A DNA stretch of 64,000 nucleotides from Oricola sp. (lineage in GTDB: Bacteria > Pseudomonadota > Alphaproteobacteria > Rhizobiales > Rhizobiaceae). Under the pieces are notes generated by a model. That model saw nothing but the letters and a program-made list of their open reading frames with translations. It was not told the origin of the DNA and ran no database searches. A program made the position numbers and the translations under genes. Location of the stretch: positions 620,001-684,000 of the forward strand of contig NZ_JALEGV010000012.1 of NCBI RefSeq assembly GCF_022763245.1, written 5' to 3'. This document shows, one piece after another, positions 25,826-33,378 of the stretch; the stretch's first letter is position 1; every line of letters begins with the position of its first letter.

Positions 25826-26185
25826 GTGCTGTCGGGCAAAAGCATTCTGATCGTCGAAGAGGCCGCACTGATCGCCGTGGACATCGAAACCGTCCTCGGC
25901 GAGCTGGGCGCGGCGCAGGTCGTCACCATGGGTGGCGGCGAGACACCTCTTCCCGCAAGCGTCAAGGACGGCGCGATCGATCTTGCCATTCTCGACATCA
26001 GCACGGCCGCCAGTCGCGGAGACGACCTCTCCTCGACCATCGACAAGGCCGGCGCGCCGGTCATCTTTCTGACGACCGACCCGCAGGTCGATGCCGTTCC
26101 CGATTTCGGCGGCCGGTTCCAGACCGTCCAGAAGCCATTCACGTATGAGGAGCTTTGCGGGGCGCTTGCCAGGCTCATGGCCTGA
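25826..26185 (+). CDS. single-domain response regulator
   Basis: About 119 residues, a lone receiver domain with Asp57 (AILDIST) as phospho-acceptor and Lys103 (VQKPFTYEEL). The acidic pocket reads Glu11-Glu12 (ILIVEEAALIAVDIETVL), close in sequence to the PhyR receiver ([15 protein letters not shown]) but without Asp. GTG 25826 with GGAG 9 nt upstream is the likely start; TTG 25811 is an alternative. It lies next to ecfG and may take or pass phosphate in the PhyR network, like other single-domain regulators of this system. Confidence 0.75.
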   Translation: MLSGKSILIVEEAALIAVDIETVLGELGAAQVVTMGGGETPLPASVKDGAIDLAILDISTAASRGDDLSSTIDKAGAPVIFLTTDPQVDAVPDFGGRFQTVQKPFTYEELCGALARLMA

Positions 26186-26209
26186 CCGGCATCCCGCCTT
26201 TTTTCCTCG

Positions 26210-26770
26210 TCAGGCGGCATTGCCGACCAGCGGCCGGTTCATCACATGCGTCGATACGCCGTCCGGACCGAACTCGCTGCTGTCGGTGACGTCCAGCAAC
26301 TGGCTCAGCCTTGTGCGGGCACGCGACACGCGGCTCTTCACCGTGCCGACCGCGCAACCGCAGATCTCGGCGGCTTCCTCGTAGGACAGGCCCGACGCAC
26401 CGACGAGGATGATCGCTTCGCGCTGATCGTCGGGCAATTTGACGAGCGCTGCCTGGAAATCCTGCATGTCGAGCTTGCCGGCCTGTTCGGGGTGAGCGGC
26501 CATGGCTGCCGTCAGGGCGCCGTCGGCGTCGGAAACCTCACGGCCGCGCTTGCGCATCTGGCTGTAGAATTCGTTGCGCAGGATCGTGAAAAGCCAGGCC
26601 CGAAGATTGGTGCCGGGCTGGAATGACGCCTGCTTGTCCCAGGCACGCACCAGCGTTTCCTGCACGAGATCGTCTGCCTTGTCGGCGGCGCCGCACAAAG
26701 ACATGGCGAAAGCGCGCAGATTGGGAATGGCGGCGAGAAGGCCGTCCTTGAAACTCTGGGCGTCACTCAT
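26210..26770 (-). CDS. ecfG: general stress response ECF sigma factor EcfG
   Basis: 186 residues with sigma2 (NLRAFAMSLCGAADKADDLVQETLVRAW) and sigma4 (PDDQREAIILVGASGLSYEE, AVGTVKSRVSRARTRL) and a short C-terminal tail, typical of the ECF15/EcfG group. ATG 26770 was chosen because AAGGA sits 8 nt upstream; ATG 26779 directly abuts it. The start overlaps the nepR stop by 8 nt, the conserved nepR-ecfG coupling. EcfG recognises GGAAC-N16/17-CGTT, found repeatedly in this window. Confidence 0.93.
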   Translation of the reverse strand: MSDAQSFKDGLLAAIPNLRAFAMSLCGAADKADDLVQETLVRAWDKQASFQPGTNLRAWLFTILRNEFYSQMRKRGREVSDADGALTAAMAAHPEQAGKLDMQDFQAALVKLPDDQREAIILVGASGLSYEEAAEICGCAVGTVKSRVSRARTRLSQLLDVTDSSEFGPDGVSTHVMNRPLVGNAA

Positions 26771-26978
26771 CGGCGCCATCCTTCGACGGTTTCTGTTCCG
26801 CGGCTTCCAGCCTGTTCAACAGATCGACGAACCGATCCGGAACCGGCTCGCTCAACACCTCGTCGAACTGCGCCCGCAGCTTCTTTCCAATTTGCGAAAC
26901 GGCGAGATCGTCCAGTTTCGGTGGTTTGTCTCTGCGTTCCGGCATGTCCATATGCGCCTGATTTTCCGTTGCAGTCAT
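26763..26978 (-). CDS. nepR: anti-sigma factor NepR
   Basis: 71 residues. The diagnostic helix is present: SEPVPDRFVDLLNRLEAAE, which binds sigma or PhyR, preceded by IGKKLRAQFDEVL. Start ATG 26978 behind AGGTGAAAGG; the open frame further upstream lacks homology. In unstressed cells NepR holds EcfG inactive and is titrated by phosphorylated PhyR, encoded divergently. Gene order nepR-ecfG / phyR is the classical one. Confidence 0.93.
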   Translation of the reverse strand: MTATENQAHMDMPERRDKPPKLDDLAVSQIGKKLRAQFDEVLSEPVPDRFVDLLNRLEAAEQKPSKDGADE

Positions 26979-27041
26979 GGGCCTTTCACCTCTCCAATCT
27001 ACGCCACAACGCATCAGAGGAAAATTGGTTGCAAAAAAAAT

Positions 27042-27068
27042 GGAACTTTTCTTTGGTGATATCGTTCC
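27042..27068. promoter_or_regulatory. overlapping divergent EcfG-type promoters of phyR and nepR-ecfG
   Basis: Plus strand: GGAAC (27042-27046), N16, CGTT (27063-27066), full consensus for phyR. The same 27 bp read on the minus strand give GGAAC (27068-27064), N16, AGTT (27047-27044), one mismatch, for nepR-ecfG. The two promoters thus share their elements head-on. Confidence 0.75.
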
Positions 27069-27103
27069 TACGTCATCGGAAGTGACTATCAGGAGGGAAT
27101 GAC

Positions 27104-27895
27104 ATGTCGCTTGCAGCCGCCTTGACAGGCGAGATTCCCTATCTTCGACGCTACGCGCGATCGGTGATGGGATCCCAATCCAGCGCGGACAACTACGTCG
27201 CCGCGCTGCTCGAAACGCTTATTTCCGATCCATCGTCCCTGCCGAATGAACGCGACATGCGTTCCGGCCTCTACAAGATGTTCGTGTCGCTGTGGTCGTC
27301 GATCGACATCAACCTGCGCGACCAGCAGAGCGCCGGCATCGAGAGCAGCGCGACACGCAATCTCCAGGCCCTGTCGCCCCTGCCCCGCCAGGCGTTCCTT
27401 CTGGTCTCCGTCGAGGGCTTCACGCGCGAGAAGGCGGCCTACATCCTCGGCGTCGATGAAGGCGAACTGGACGAATTGCTCGACGAGGCCAATCACGACA
27501 TCGCCGCCCAGGTGGCGACGAAGGTGTTGATCATCGAGGACGAGCCGCTGATCGCGATGGACATCCAGACGATGGTCGAGGATCTCGGCCACACCGTGAC
27601 CGGCATCGCGCGCACCCACACCGAGGCGGTGAAGATGGTCGCCGAAGACCGGCCCGGCATCGTCCTGGCCGACATTCAGCTCGCCGACGGAAGCTCGGGG
27701 CTGGATGCCGTCAACGAAATTTTGCAGCAGCTCACGCTGCCGGTGATCTTCATCACCGCCTTCCCCGAACGCCTGCTGACCGGCGAGCGTCCGGAGCCAG
27801 CGTTCCTGGTGACCAAGCCGTTCGAGCCCGCCGCGGTTTCGGCGCTGATCAGCCAAGCGCTGTTCTTCCAGGAGGACGTGAAAAACGCGGCCTGA
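27104..27895 (+). CDS. phyR: PhyR, anti-anti-sigma response regulator
   Basis: 263 residues: an N-terminal sigma-like domain (about 1-135; [35 protein letters not shown]) that mimics EcfG and binds NepR, and a C-terminal receiver with Glu145-Asp146, phospho-acceptor Asp190 ([10 protein letters not shown]) and Lys238 (VTKPFEP). ATG 27104 follows AGGAGG. On phosphorylation PhyR sequesters NepR and frees EcfG. It sits divergent from nepR-ecfG under a perfect EcfG promoter, giving positive feedback. Confidence 0.95.
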   Translation: MSLAAALTGEIPYLRRYARSVMGSQSSADNYVAALLETLISDPSSLPNERDMRSGLYKMFVSLWSSIDINLRDQQSAGIESSATRNLQALSPLPRQAFLLVSVEGFTREKAAYILGVDEGELDELLDEANHDIAAQVATKVLIIEDEPLIAMDIQTMVEDLGHTVTGIARTHTEAVKMVAEDRPGIVLADIQLADGSSGLDAVNEILQQLTLPVIFITAFPERLLTGERPEPAFLVTKPFEPAAVSALISQALFFQEDVKNAA

Positions 27896-27909
27896 TTGCC
27901 GCTTTATTG

Positions 27910-27934
27910 GGAACCGGAGGAGGGCATGCGCGTT
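27910..27934 (+). promoter_or_regulatory. EcfG-type promoter of the DUF1328 gene
   Basis: GGAAC (27910-27914), 16 nt, CGTT (27931-27934): full consensus, about 32 bp before the start codon of the small gene. Confidence 0.8.
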
Positions 27935-27965
27935 ATTACCTTGTGCAAAACAAAGGAGACACGAC

Positions 27966-28130
27966 ATGCTTGGTTGGGCACTTACTTTTCTGGTTGTCGC
28001 TCTTATCGCGGCTTTTCTCGGTTTCGGCGGCATTGCCGGCGCATCCGCAGGAATCGCACAGATCCTGTTCTTCGTATTCCTGATCCTCTTCGTGGTCAGT
28101 CTCGTCGCCAGGGCGGTGCGCAGAGTGTAA
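27966..28130 (+). CDS. DUF1328 small membrane protein
   Basis: 54 residues, nearly all hydrophobic, forming two helices ([20 protein letters not shown] and [19 protein letters not shown]) with the family's [10 protein letters not shown] turn and basic end RAVRRV. These peptides are widespread stress-induced inner-membrane proteins of unknown function. AAAGGAG lies 8 nt before the ATG, and a perfect EcfG promoter lies just upstream. Confidence 0.88.
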   Translation: MLGWALTFLVVALIAAFLGFGGIAGASAGIAQILFFVFLILFVVSLVARAVRRV

Positions 28131-28142
28131 TCCTTGATGCGG

Positions 28143-28162
28143 GCGGACCTGAAAAGGTCCGC
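28143..28162. terminator. tetraloop hairpin between DUF1328 and kinase genes
   Basis: Perfect stem GCGGACCT/AGGTCCGC with a GAAA loop, only 24 nt before the kinase start. No T-run follows, so it may be an intrinsic attenuator, an RNA-stability element or a processing site rather than a full terminator. Confidence 0.45.
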
Positions 28163-28186
28163 TCGCCAAAATGTATGGCGTAGGGA

Positions 28187-29158
28187 ATGCCGAACCGGAA
28201 CATCATACTGAAGTCCCTGGAGGGAACGCCCGTCACGATTTTCTTCCAGGATCTGGGCGGCACTTATGAATGGTTCGTAAACCCGCAATCCGTCTGGGCG
28301 AGACAAGATTTCAGCGGCAGAAGCGAATGCGAGGTCTTCAACGAGAAGGATCTGGCGAAACTCGCCAAGGCCAAATCCGAAGCCACGGAGACCGGCGAAC
28401 CGCGCGCGCTCGAGGTGATCGCGCGGGCCCGTGACGACAAGACCGGCCGGGATATCCGCTGGAACCTGCACCTGACGATCAACAAGACCGTCGACCGCAA
28501 CACCGGCACCGACGGCTTCATCTATTCCTGCACCGACATCACCGAACAGCGCCAGCGCGAGCAGACGCTGAAGAACCTGCTGCGAGAGGTCTCGCACAGG
28601 TCCAAGAACATGCTCGCCATGGTGCTGAGCCTGTCCGCCCAGACCGCGCGCGTGGCCCCGACGAAGAGCGAATATATCCGCCGTTTCACCGGCCGGCTGC
28701 AGTCGCTCGCCAAATCCCAGGACGTCATTACCGATCGCGACTGGCGTGGCTCCAGCCTGTCGGAACTGGTGCGCCGGCAGGTGCTGGAAGTGCTGCCCAT
28801 GCAGGACGGCCAGATCACCTTCGAGGGCGACGACGTCGAGCTCGGCCCGAACGGCACGCTGCATGTCGGCCTGGCGCTGCACGAGCTGGTCACCAACGCG
28901 CTGGTGCACGGAGCCCTGACGCTCGGCAAGGGCAAGGTCGTGATCCGCTGCGACCGCGCGCCCGACCCCGACGACGGAGCGACGTTGCTCTGGACGGAAA
29001 CGCCGCGTGTCTTTTCGGCCGACACGCCGATCAAGAGCTTCGGACGCACGATGCTGGAACGCATCGTTCCGGCCGCCGTCAACGGCACCGGAAAGCTCGA
29101 ACTGACCGACGACGCGGTCAATTACCGTCTGACAATCGCTGAATCCGAAATCGTCTGA
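28187..29158 (+). CDS. soluble PAS-containing HWE/HisKA_2 histidine kinase
   Basis: 323 residues without membrane helices. N-terminal PAS-like domain (TIFFQDLGGTYEWFVNPQSV ... FIYSCTDITEQRQ, about 15-118), then the kinase with REVSHRSKNMLAMVLSLSAQ carrying the phosphorylated His near residue 133, HELVTNALVHGAL (N box) and LLWTETPR with a W-x-E pair. Position directly after phyR and the DUF1328 gene makes it the best candidate cytosolic PhyR kinase here; kinases of this class often adjoin phyR. No strong ribosome site is visible, so translation may be weak. Confidence 0.85.
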   Translation: MPNRNIILKSLEGTPVTIFFQDLGGTYEWFVNPQSVWARQDFSGRSECEVFNEKDLAKLAKAKSEATETGEPRALEVIARARDDKTGRDIRWNLHLTINKTVDRNTGTDGFIYSCTDITEQRQREQTLKNLLREVSHRSKNMLAMVLSLSAQTARVAPTKSEYIRRFTGRLQSLAKSQDVITDRDWRGSSLSELVRRQVLEVLPMQDGQITFEGDDVELGPNGTLHVGLALHELVTNALVHGALTLGKGKVVIRCDRAPDPDDGATLLWTETPRVFSADTPIKSFGRTMLERIVPAAVNGTGKLELTDDAVNYRLTIAESEIV

Positions 29159-29160
29159 TC

Positions 29161-29178
29161 TGCCCGCAAGGGCGGGCA
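29161..29178 (+). terminator. hairpin after the kinase gene
   Basis: Stem TGCCCGC/GCGGGCA with loop AAGG begins 3 nt after the stop codon. The following T-rich stretch (TTCGTTCTTTTCTG) is imperfect, so termination is probable but not certain. Confidence 0.55.
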
Positions 29179-29204
29179 TATCCGCTTCGTTCTTTTCTGT
29201 TGCC

Positions 29205-29251
29205 AAAAAAAAATGAGGAGAGAACCGGGCGGGGTGACCCGGTTCTCTCCT
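29205..29251 (-). terminator. strong rho-independent terminator
   Basis: Read on the minus strand, a perfect 14-bp stem (29238-29251 with 29216-29229, 8-nt loop) is followed by CTCATTTTTTTTT. It would end transcription of the small gene at 29371. A second inverted repeat AACGGCGCC/GGCGCCGTT (29255-29295) with a very G-rich loop lies between them. Confidence 0.8.
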
Positions 29252-29370
29252 GAAAACGGCGCCGAGGGGGGGGTGCGGAGGGGGGCTGGCGCCGTTGTCT
29301 CGAATGTCCGTTCTTGTGTTCGCTTCAGGAACGCGCGCCGGCGGGATTGGTTCCGCCGATTGAAAGAAAA

Positions 29371-29634
29371 TCAGTGATCGCGCAGCGCATCGATGAGTTC
29401 GGCCTTGTCCATGTCGGAACGCCCGTCGATGCCGATCTCGCGGGCGCGGTCATAGAGCTCGTCCTTCGTCCACTCCTCGTAGGGCGAGGATTGCCCGCCC
29501 TTCTTCGACGGATTGCGCCGGCCGTCGGCTTTCGCATTGGCGATGCGGGCCGCCTTTTCCTTGGACGCGCCGTCTTCGCGCAGCGCCTCGTAAACGTCGT
29601 CGTTCTTGATGCTCGGGCCGTGGTCCTTGGCCAT
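29371..29634 (-). CDS. small basic Rho-N/SAP-like helical protein (DUF7218-type)
   Basis: 87 residues, highly charged. The N-terminal half (MAKDHGPSIKNDDVYEALRE ... AARIANAKADGRRNPSKKGG) resembles a widespread stress-associated family; the C-terminal half (TKDELYDRAREIGIDGRSDM ... AELIDALRD) is a Rho-termination-factor N-like helix-turn-helix that often binds nucleic acid. AAAGGAC precedes the ATG and a near-consensus EcfG promoter lies about 62 bp upstream. The exact function is not known. Confidence 0.75.
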   Translation of the reverse strand: MAKDHGPSIKNDDVYEALREDGASKEKAARIANAKADGRRNPSKKGGQSSPYEEWTKDELYDRAREIGIDGRSDMDKAELIDALRDH

Positions 29635-29695
29635 GGTGTCGTCCTTTCATCCGATGGGCGGCGCGCGGCTCGGCCGCAGCGCCCTCTTGGGATGC

Positions 29696-29720
29696 AACGC
29701 ACCGGCGCGCAGATCGTTCA
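29696..29720 (-). promoter_or_regulatory. near-consensus EcfG-type promoter
   Basis: On the minus strand TGAAC (29720-29716), 16 nt, CGTT (29699-29696): one mismatch in the -35 element, positioned upstream of the Rho-N-like gene. Confidence 0.5.
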
Positions 29721-29791
29721 CCCGGCAAAAGCCGTTGCCCGGCCGACGCCGCCTCCGCTATCCCTTAGGTCAAATAGGAGACCATCAACGC

Positions 29792-31066
29792 GTGTTTAGA
29801 AACCTGCAGCGGCAATTCATCTCCATTCAGGGCCTGATCACCGTCCCGGGCGCGATCGCGCTCGTCATCTGGGCGCTGAGCGTGCCGCTCCTGTGGCTCG
29901 ACCACGAGTACCGGCCGCAGATCGCCGACGCCCTCGGCATGCTGCACAGCCTCCCGCCCGAGACCGCATCCGACGTCCTGTCGACCATCGCGACGGCCGC
30001 CATCACCACGCTGAGCCTCGTCTACTCGCTGGTGCTCGTCGTCTTCACCCTGGCCGCCGGCAACATTGCGCCGCGGCTGCTGAAGGTGTTCACGAGCGAC
30101 CGCGTCAACCAGGTGACGGCCGGCCTGCTCGGCGGCGCCTTCCTGTTCGCGCTGACCGTGCTCTACCGCGTCCGGCCGGATTTCGTGCCGATCCTGTCGG
30201 TCGCCGTCGCCATTATGCTGGCGGCGCTGTTCGTCCTGCAGTTGATCTATTTCGTGCATTCCGTGTCGCGCAGCGTCACGATCGACGAGGAGATTGCCAG
30301 CATCTCGTCACAGCTGGAGGAACGGATCTCGACGATGGTGCGCGAAGACGAGGAGGAGGCCTCCGATCCGCGTCCCCCGCTCGATTTCCCCTATCCGGTC
30401 ACAAACCGCCAGTCGGGTTATCTTAACGCCGTCGACGAGGAGGTGCTCTACCAGCTGGCCTGCGAGAACGACATGACGGTGCAATTGCAGGCAAAGCCCG
30501 GCGAGTTCATCCTGGAAGGCCAGGCGATCGCGAAAGTGTCGCGAATGCCGGACGGCAAGGCCGACGAGATCAACAAGGTCATCCACGAGGCGCTGCTGAT
30601 CCTGCCGTCGCGCACCACGGTCGGCGACATCGAATATTCGATCAACCTCCTGCTCGAGATCGCGCTTCGTGCGCTTTCGCCCGGCGTCAACGACACCTTC
30701 ACCGCCATCGCCTCCCTCGACCGCATGACCGCGGCGTTTTCGGCCGCCGTCCGGCACGGATTGCGCAGCCGCGACGTCAGCGACGAAGACGCGGTGGTCA
30801 GGGTCGAGATCCCCGGCCTGAGCCTCAAGGACATGCTGAACACGGCCTTCCACCCGCTGCGGCAGGCGGCCTCCGGCAACATGTTGATGATGATCCATAT
30901 CGCCGACGCGCTCGCCCGGCTGCACGAAATCGGGAACCAAAAGGCACGGACGCTCATTTCGTCCCATGGAGAGCTGCTGCTTGCGAGTTGCCGGGCATCC
31001 GGCCCGCTCGACGAGGACTACGCCTTTCTGGAGCAGCGGCTTCCGTTCCTCAAACAGGGAGAGTGA
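29792..31066 (+). CDS. DUF2254 membrane protein
   Basis: 424 residues from GTG 29792 (GGAG 11 nt upstream; family homology starts at FRNLQRQFISIQG). Four N-terminal helices (LITVPGAIALVIWALSVPLL, ITTLSLVYSLVLVVFTLAAG, GLLGGAFLFALTVLYRV, ILSVAVAIMLAALFVLQLIY) precede a cytosolic domain with LRALSPGVNDTFTAIASLDR, the family's best-conserved stretch. Function unknown; such proteins are common in alphaproteobacteria. It is followed after 2 nt by a small membrane gene, so both are probably co-transcribed. Confidence 0.85.
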   Translation: MFRNLQRQFISIQGLITVPGAIALVIWALSVPLLWLDHEYRPQIADALGMLHSLPPETASDVLSTIATAAITTLSLVYSLVLVVFTLAAGNIAPRLLKVFTSDRVNQVTAGLLGGAFLFALTVLYRVRPDFVPILSVAVAIMLAALFVLQLIYFVHSVSRSVTIDEEIASISSQLEERISTMVREDEEEASDPRPPLDFPYPVTNRQSGYLNAVDEEVLYQLACENDMTVQLQAKPGEFILEGQAIAKVSRMPDGKADEINKVIHEALLILPSRTTVGDIEYSINLLLEIALRALSPGVNDTFTAIASLDRMTAAFSAAVRHGLRSRDVSDEDAVVRVEIPGLSLKDMLNTAFHPLRQAASGNMLMMIHIADALARLHEIGNQKARTLISSHGELLLASCRASGPLDEDYAFLEQRLPFLKQGE

Positions 31067-31068
31067 CG

Positions 31069-31251
31069 ATGCCCGAAGACCGCACAGCCAATATCGATTC
31101 GCAGAACCGCCATATCGCCCAGGAAGCGCAGACCGACACCGATCTGGAGAGCGTGGTGCCCCCGACCTGGCGCACGGACGCCCGGTGGCGCATCGCCGCC
31201 CTCGCCGTCGTCGGCGCGGTCATCATCGTGGCGCTGACCCAGGCACTTTGA
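31069..31251 (+). CDS. 60-residue tail-anchored membrane protein
   Basis: Polar, acidic N-terminal 35 residues and one C-terminal helix (WRIAALAVVGAVIIVALTQA). It starts 2 nt after the DUF2254 stop with GGGAGAG upstream of the ATG, and ends before a bidirectional terminator. No family recognised; the coupling suggests a partner or regulator of the DUF2254 protein. Confidence 0.65.
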   Translation: MPEDRTANIDSQNRHIAQEAQTDTDLESVVPPTWRTDARWRIAALAVVGAVIIVALTQAL

Positions 31252-31267
31252 TCCATCCCGCCGCACG

Positions 31268-31299
31268 AAAAAAGGCCACCCGATCGGGTGGCCTTTTTC
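31268..31299. terminator. bidirectional rho-independent terminator
   Basis: Near-perfect palindrome with core GGCCACCCGATCGGGTGGCC (31274-31293) flanked by six A and five T. It separates the small membrane gene from convergent csbD. Confidence 0.88.
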
Positions 31300-31318
31300 G
31301 TCGTGCACGGCTGATCGC

Positions 31319-31516
31319 TCAAAGCGAGTTGATCCAGTCGTCGACTTCACGCGCCGCTTCTTCCTTGGTCTTGCCGTAGCGGTACTGAATCTTGCCGGCG
31401 AGTTCCTCGCGCTTGCCGTTGACCTCGGCGAGGTCGTCATCGGTCAGGGCGCCCCAGGACTGGCGGGCCTTGCCCTTGTACTCGGTCCATTTGCCTTCGA
31501 TCTGATCCCAATTCAT
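31319..31516 (-). CDS. CsbD family stress protein
   Basis: 65 residues with the CsbD pattern MNWDQIEGKWTEYKGKARQS, WGALTDDDLAEVNGKREELA and GKIQYRYGKTKEEA. ATG 31516 chosen because AGGAG is 7 nt upstream; ATG 31522 is too close. CsbD proteins are abundant, disordered general-stress proteins of unknown action. It lies 71 bp downstream of the DUF992 gene and may be read from the same EcfG promoter. Confidence 0.9.
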   Translation of the reverse strand: MNWDQIEGKWTEYKGKARQSWGALTDDDLAEVNGKREELAGKIQYRYGKTKEEAAREVDDWINSL

Positions 31517-31587
31517 TGTCATTCTCCTTTGCTGGGTGGTGGGGAAGTTCTGCGGCGGCCGGCACCGAAGCGCCGGCCGTATTCCGG

Positions 31588-32106
31588 TCAGTCGGCGCTG
31601 GAGCGCAGCTCCAGTTCGCTGACGGCGAGTGCGAAGTTCAGCCCCGTCTGACCGGTCACGCTGATCGGCTGCAGCGCGATCGTCTCGCTCGATCCGCCGA
31701 GCAGGGCGTTCACGCCCACGCCGGCTCCGGCGGTCGCTTCCGCGGTCACGCCGTAATAGTTGCCCGCGAGCGCGCCCGGGCGGAAATCATCCGTGGTCGG
31801 CGCGAGCACCGCCCAGGTCATGTAGGTGACGTCGGTCGTGCCGATATCGACACCGTATTTCGAGATCGCGCCGAAATAGGGCTCCTGCGCGCCGTCGCCG
31901 CTGGGGCGATAGATGCAGCTCAGATCCTTGGTCGATCCGAACACGAAACCGGGGCCGCCCTCCACGACGCAATCGAGGATGCCGATCTCGACACGCTCGA
32001 TATCGTCGGCCGGCGTGGCGTCGGTTTCCTGTGCCGTGGCGGTGCCGGCCACGAGGGCGGCGGTCAGGGCCAGGGCACCGGAAGCGATCGTCTTGCTGAG
32101 TTTCAT
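31588..32106 (-). CDS. DUF992 exported protein
   Basis: 172 residues with signal peptide (MKLSKTIASGALALTAALVA, cleavage near ATAQE). The mature part matches DUF992: VEIGILDCVVEGGPGFVFGS, LSCIYRP, YFGAISKYGVDIG and AVLAPT, with two cysteines likely to form a disulfide. A small periplasmic protein of unknown role in alphaproteobacteria. ATG 32106 is preferred over 32109 from the AAGGAG spacing. A perfect EcfG promoter lies about 150 bp upstream. Confidence 0.85.
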   Translation of the reverse strand: MKLSKTIASGALALTAALVAGTATAQETDATPADDIERVEIGILDCVVEGGPGFVFGSTKDLSCIYRPSGDGAQEPYFGAISKYGVDIGTTDVTYMTWAVLAPTTDDFRPGALAGNYYGVTAEATAGAGVGVNALLGGSSETIALQPISVTGQTGLNFALAVSELELRSSAD

Positions 32107-32254
32107 CATTGTCTCCTTGCAGTCTTATTGGCCGAGCCGGCCTGCGGGCGAACGCAATCCCTTCCGCTCCGGAACCGTGGTCCCGCAAGAGGCTGACTTG
32201 GGTCGTCGCATTCGGCTTGTCGGCGATCGCGGGAACTGCCGCGGTCGTGCAGTC

Positions 32255-32279
32255 AACGCGTGACGCCGCAGTCGGTTCC
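32255..32279 (-). promoter_or_regulatory. EcfG-type promoter of DUF992-csbD
   Basis: On the minus strand GGAAC (32279-32275), 16 nt, CGTT (32258-32255): full consensus with a roughly 140-nt leader to the DUF992 start. Confidence 0.75.
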
Positions 32280-32349
32280 TGCGATCAGGAGATGGAGGCG
32301 AGATAAATGTCGGAGCCCGCCGTCGCGCGACGAGTAATCCCGTCCGGGC

Positions 32350-33378
32350 TCAGACCACGGTTGCGCGCTGGTCGGGCATGCCCATGGAGGCGAGGAACGG
32401 CGCGTGGTCCTGCCGGGCCCGAAAATCGCCCTTGTCGCCCATGCCGTACCATTCGGCGAGGATGAGGGACTGGGCGACGGCGCCGCCGAGCGTCGTGCCC
32501 GGGCCCGTGATGATGAAGAGGTCAGGCGCGAATTCGCGGGCCGCCACCGTCACGGCGCGGGTGAAATCGTAAGCCTCGGTCACCTGCGCGCCGAGCGTGT
32601 AGTCCCACAGAGCCTGCGTGTCGGTCGCGCCCGGCCACCAGATGGCCCCGCGTCCGTCGATCATCGGCAGATCGGGCTGGCCGAACAGAGAGGCTGGCAG
32701 TCGTTCGCGCCCCTCATTCGCCACCGGCGCCTGAAGCTGGGTGTGGAACGCCGCGTGATTGGCGAGCCGCATCGGAAACCGCTCCTGCGCCGGTTCGACC
32801 GCCTTTTCGAAGGCGGCGAGCCCCGACTCATTGCCGGCAAGCACCAGCATGCCGCCGAGCGCGATCGACAGGGCGAGCACATGACCGTCGCGCGAGGCGA
32901 TGTCGGCGACGAGGTTCAAAAGCGCGGCCCGCCGCGCGGGATCCGGCCGCCAGTCCTCGCCGACGAATGGGTAGATCAACTGCCCGCCGATGAGCGCGTT
33001 CTGCATCAGCGTGCCCATCGTGTTGGAGACGCGAAAGCCGTCTTGCGGCGACAGGGAGCCGCCGCAGGCCAGAGCCGAATACCAGCCCATGGAATTGCCG
33101 GTCACCGCCACGATCTCGATCCGCGCGCGGTCGATCGACAGGAAGTCGCCGAGCGTCGCCGCATAGATCAGCGCGGACGCGTTGTCGCCGCGCGTGTGGG
33201 TCGCCACGGAGAAGCGGGACGCACCGTCCAGCTCGCCAAGCGTCGTCTGCCCCTGGGCGCCGCGTTGCGCGTCGAAATCCGACAGAAGCACCTGATCGGG
33301 GAAATGGCGCGACAGATAACCGAGCTCCGCCTTGTTGTAGGTTCCCCGGCCAGGACAGATCACGACCGCCGTTTTCAT
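32350..33378 (-). CDS. FabD-fold acyltransferase-like protein
   Basis: 342 residues resembling malonyl-CoA:ACP transacylases: VVICPGRGTYNKAELGYLS near the N-terminus, the nucleophile elbow TGNSMGWYSALACGGSL (Ser near residue 107) and the His region LANHAAFHTQLQAPV. The elbow is GNSMG rather than the usual GHSLG. It starts with an ATGA overlap on the fused E1 gene, so it probably works with that enzyme, for example by handling an acyl group. The acyl donor and acceptor are unknown; no acyl carrier protein gene is nearby. Confidence 0.65.
   Translation of the reverse strand: MKTAVVICPGRGTYNKAELGYLSRHFPDQVLLSDFDAQRGAQGQTTLGELDGASRFSVATHTRGDNASALIYAATLGDFLSIDRARIEIVAVTGNSMGWYSALACGGSLSPQDGFRVSNTMGTLMQNALIGGQLIYPFVGEDWRPDPARRAALLNLVADIASRDGHVLALSIALGGMLVLAGNESGLAAFEKAVEPAQERFPMRLANHAAFHTQLQAPVANEGRERLPASLFGQPDLPMIDGRGAIWWPGATDTQALWDYTLGAQVTEAYDFTRAVTVAAREFAPDLFIITGPGTTLGGAVAQSLILAEWYGMGDKGDFRARQDHAPFLASMGMPDQRATVV

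Noticed and set aside
32109-32306. Plus-strand 65-codon frame with a hydrophobic stretch
   Set aside because: Overlaps the perfect minus-strand EcfG promoter and leader of the DUF992 gene and has no good ribosome site; a small membrane peptide cannot be fully excluded.
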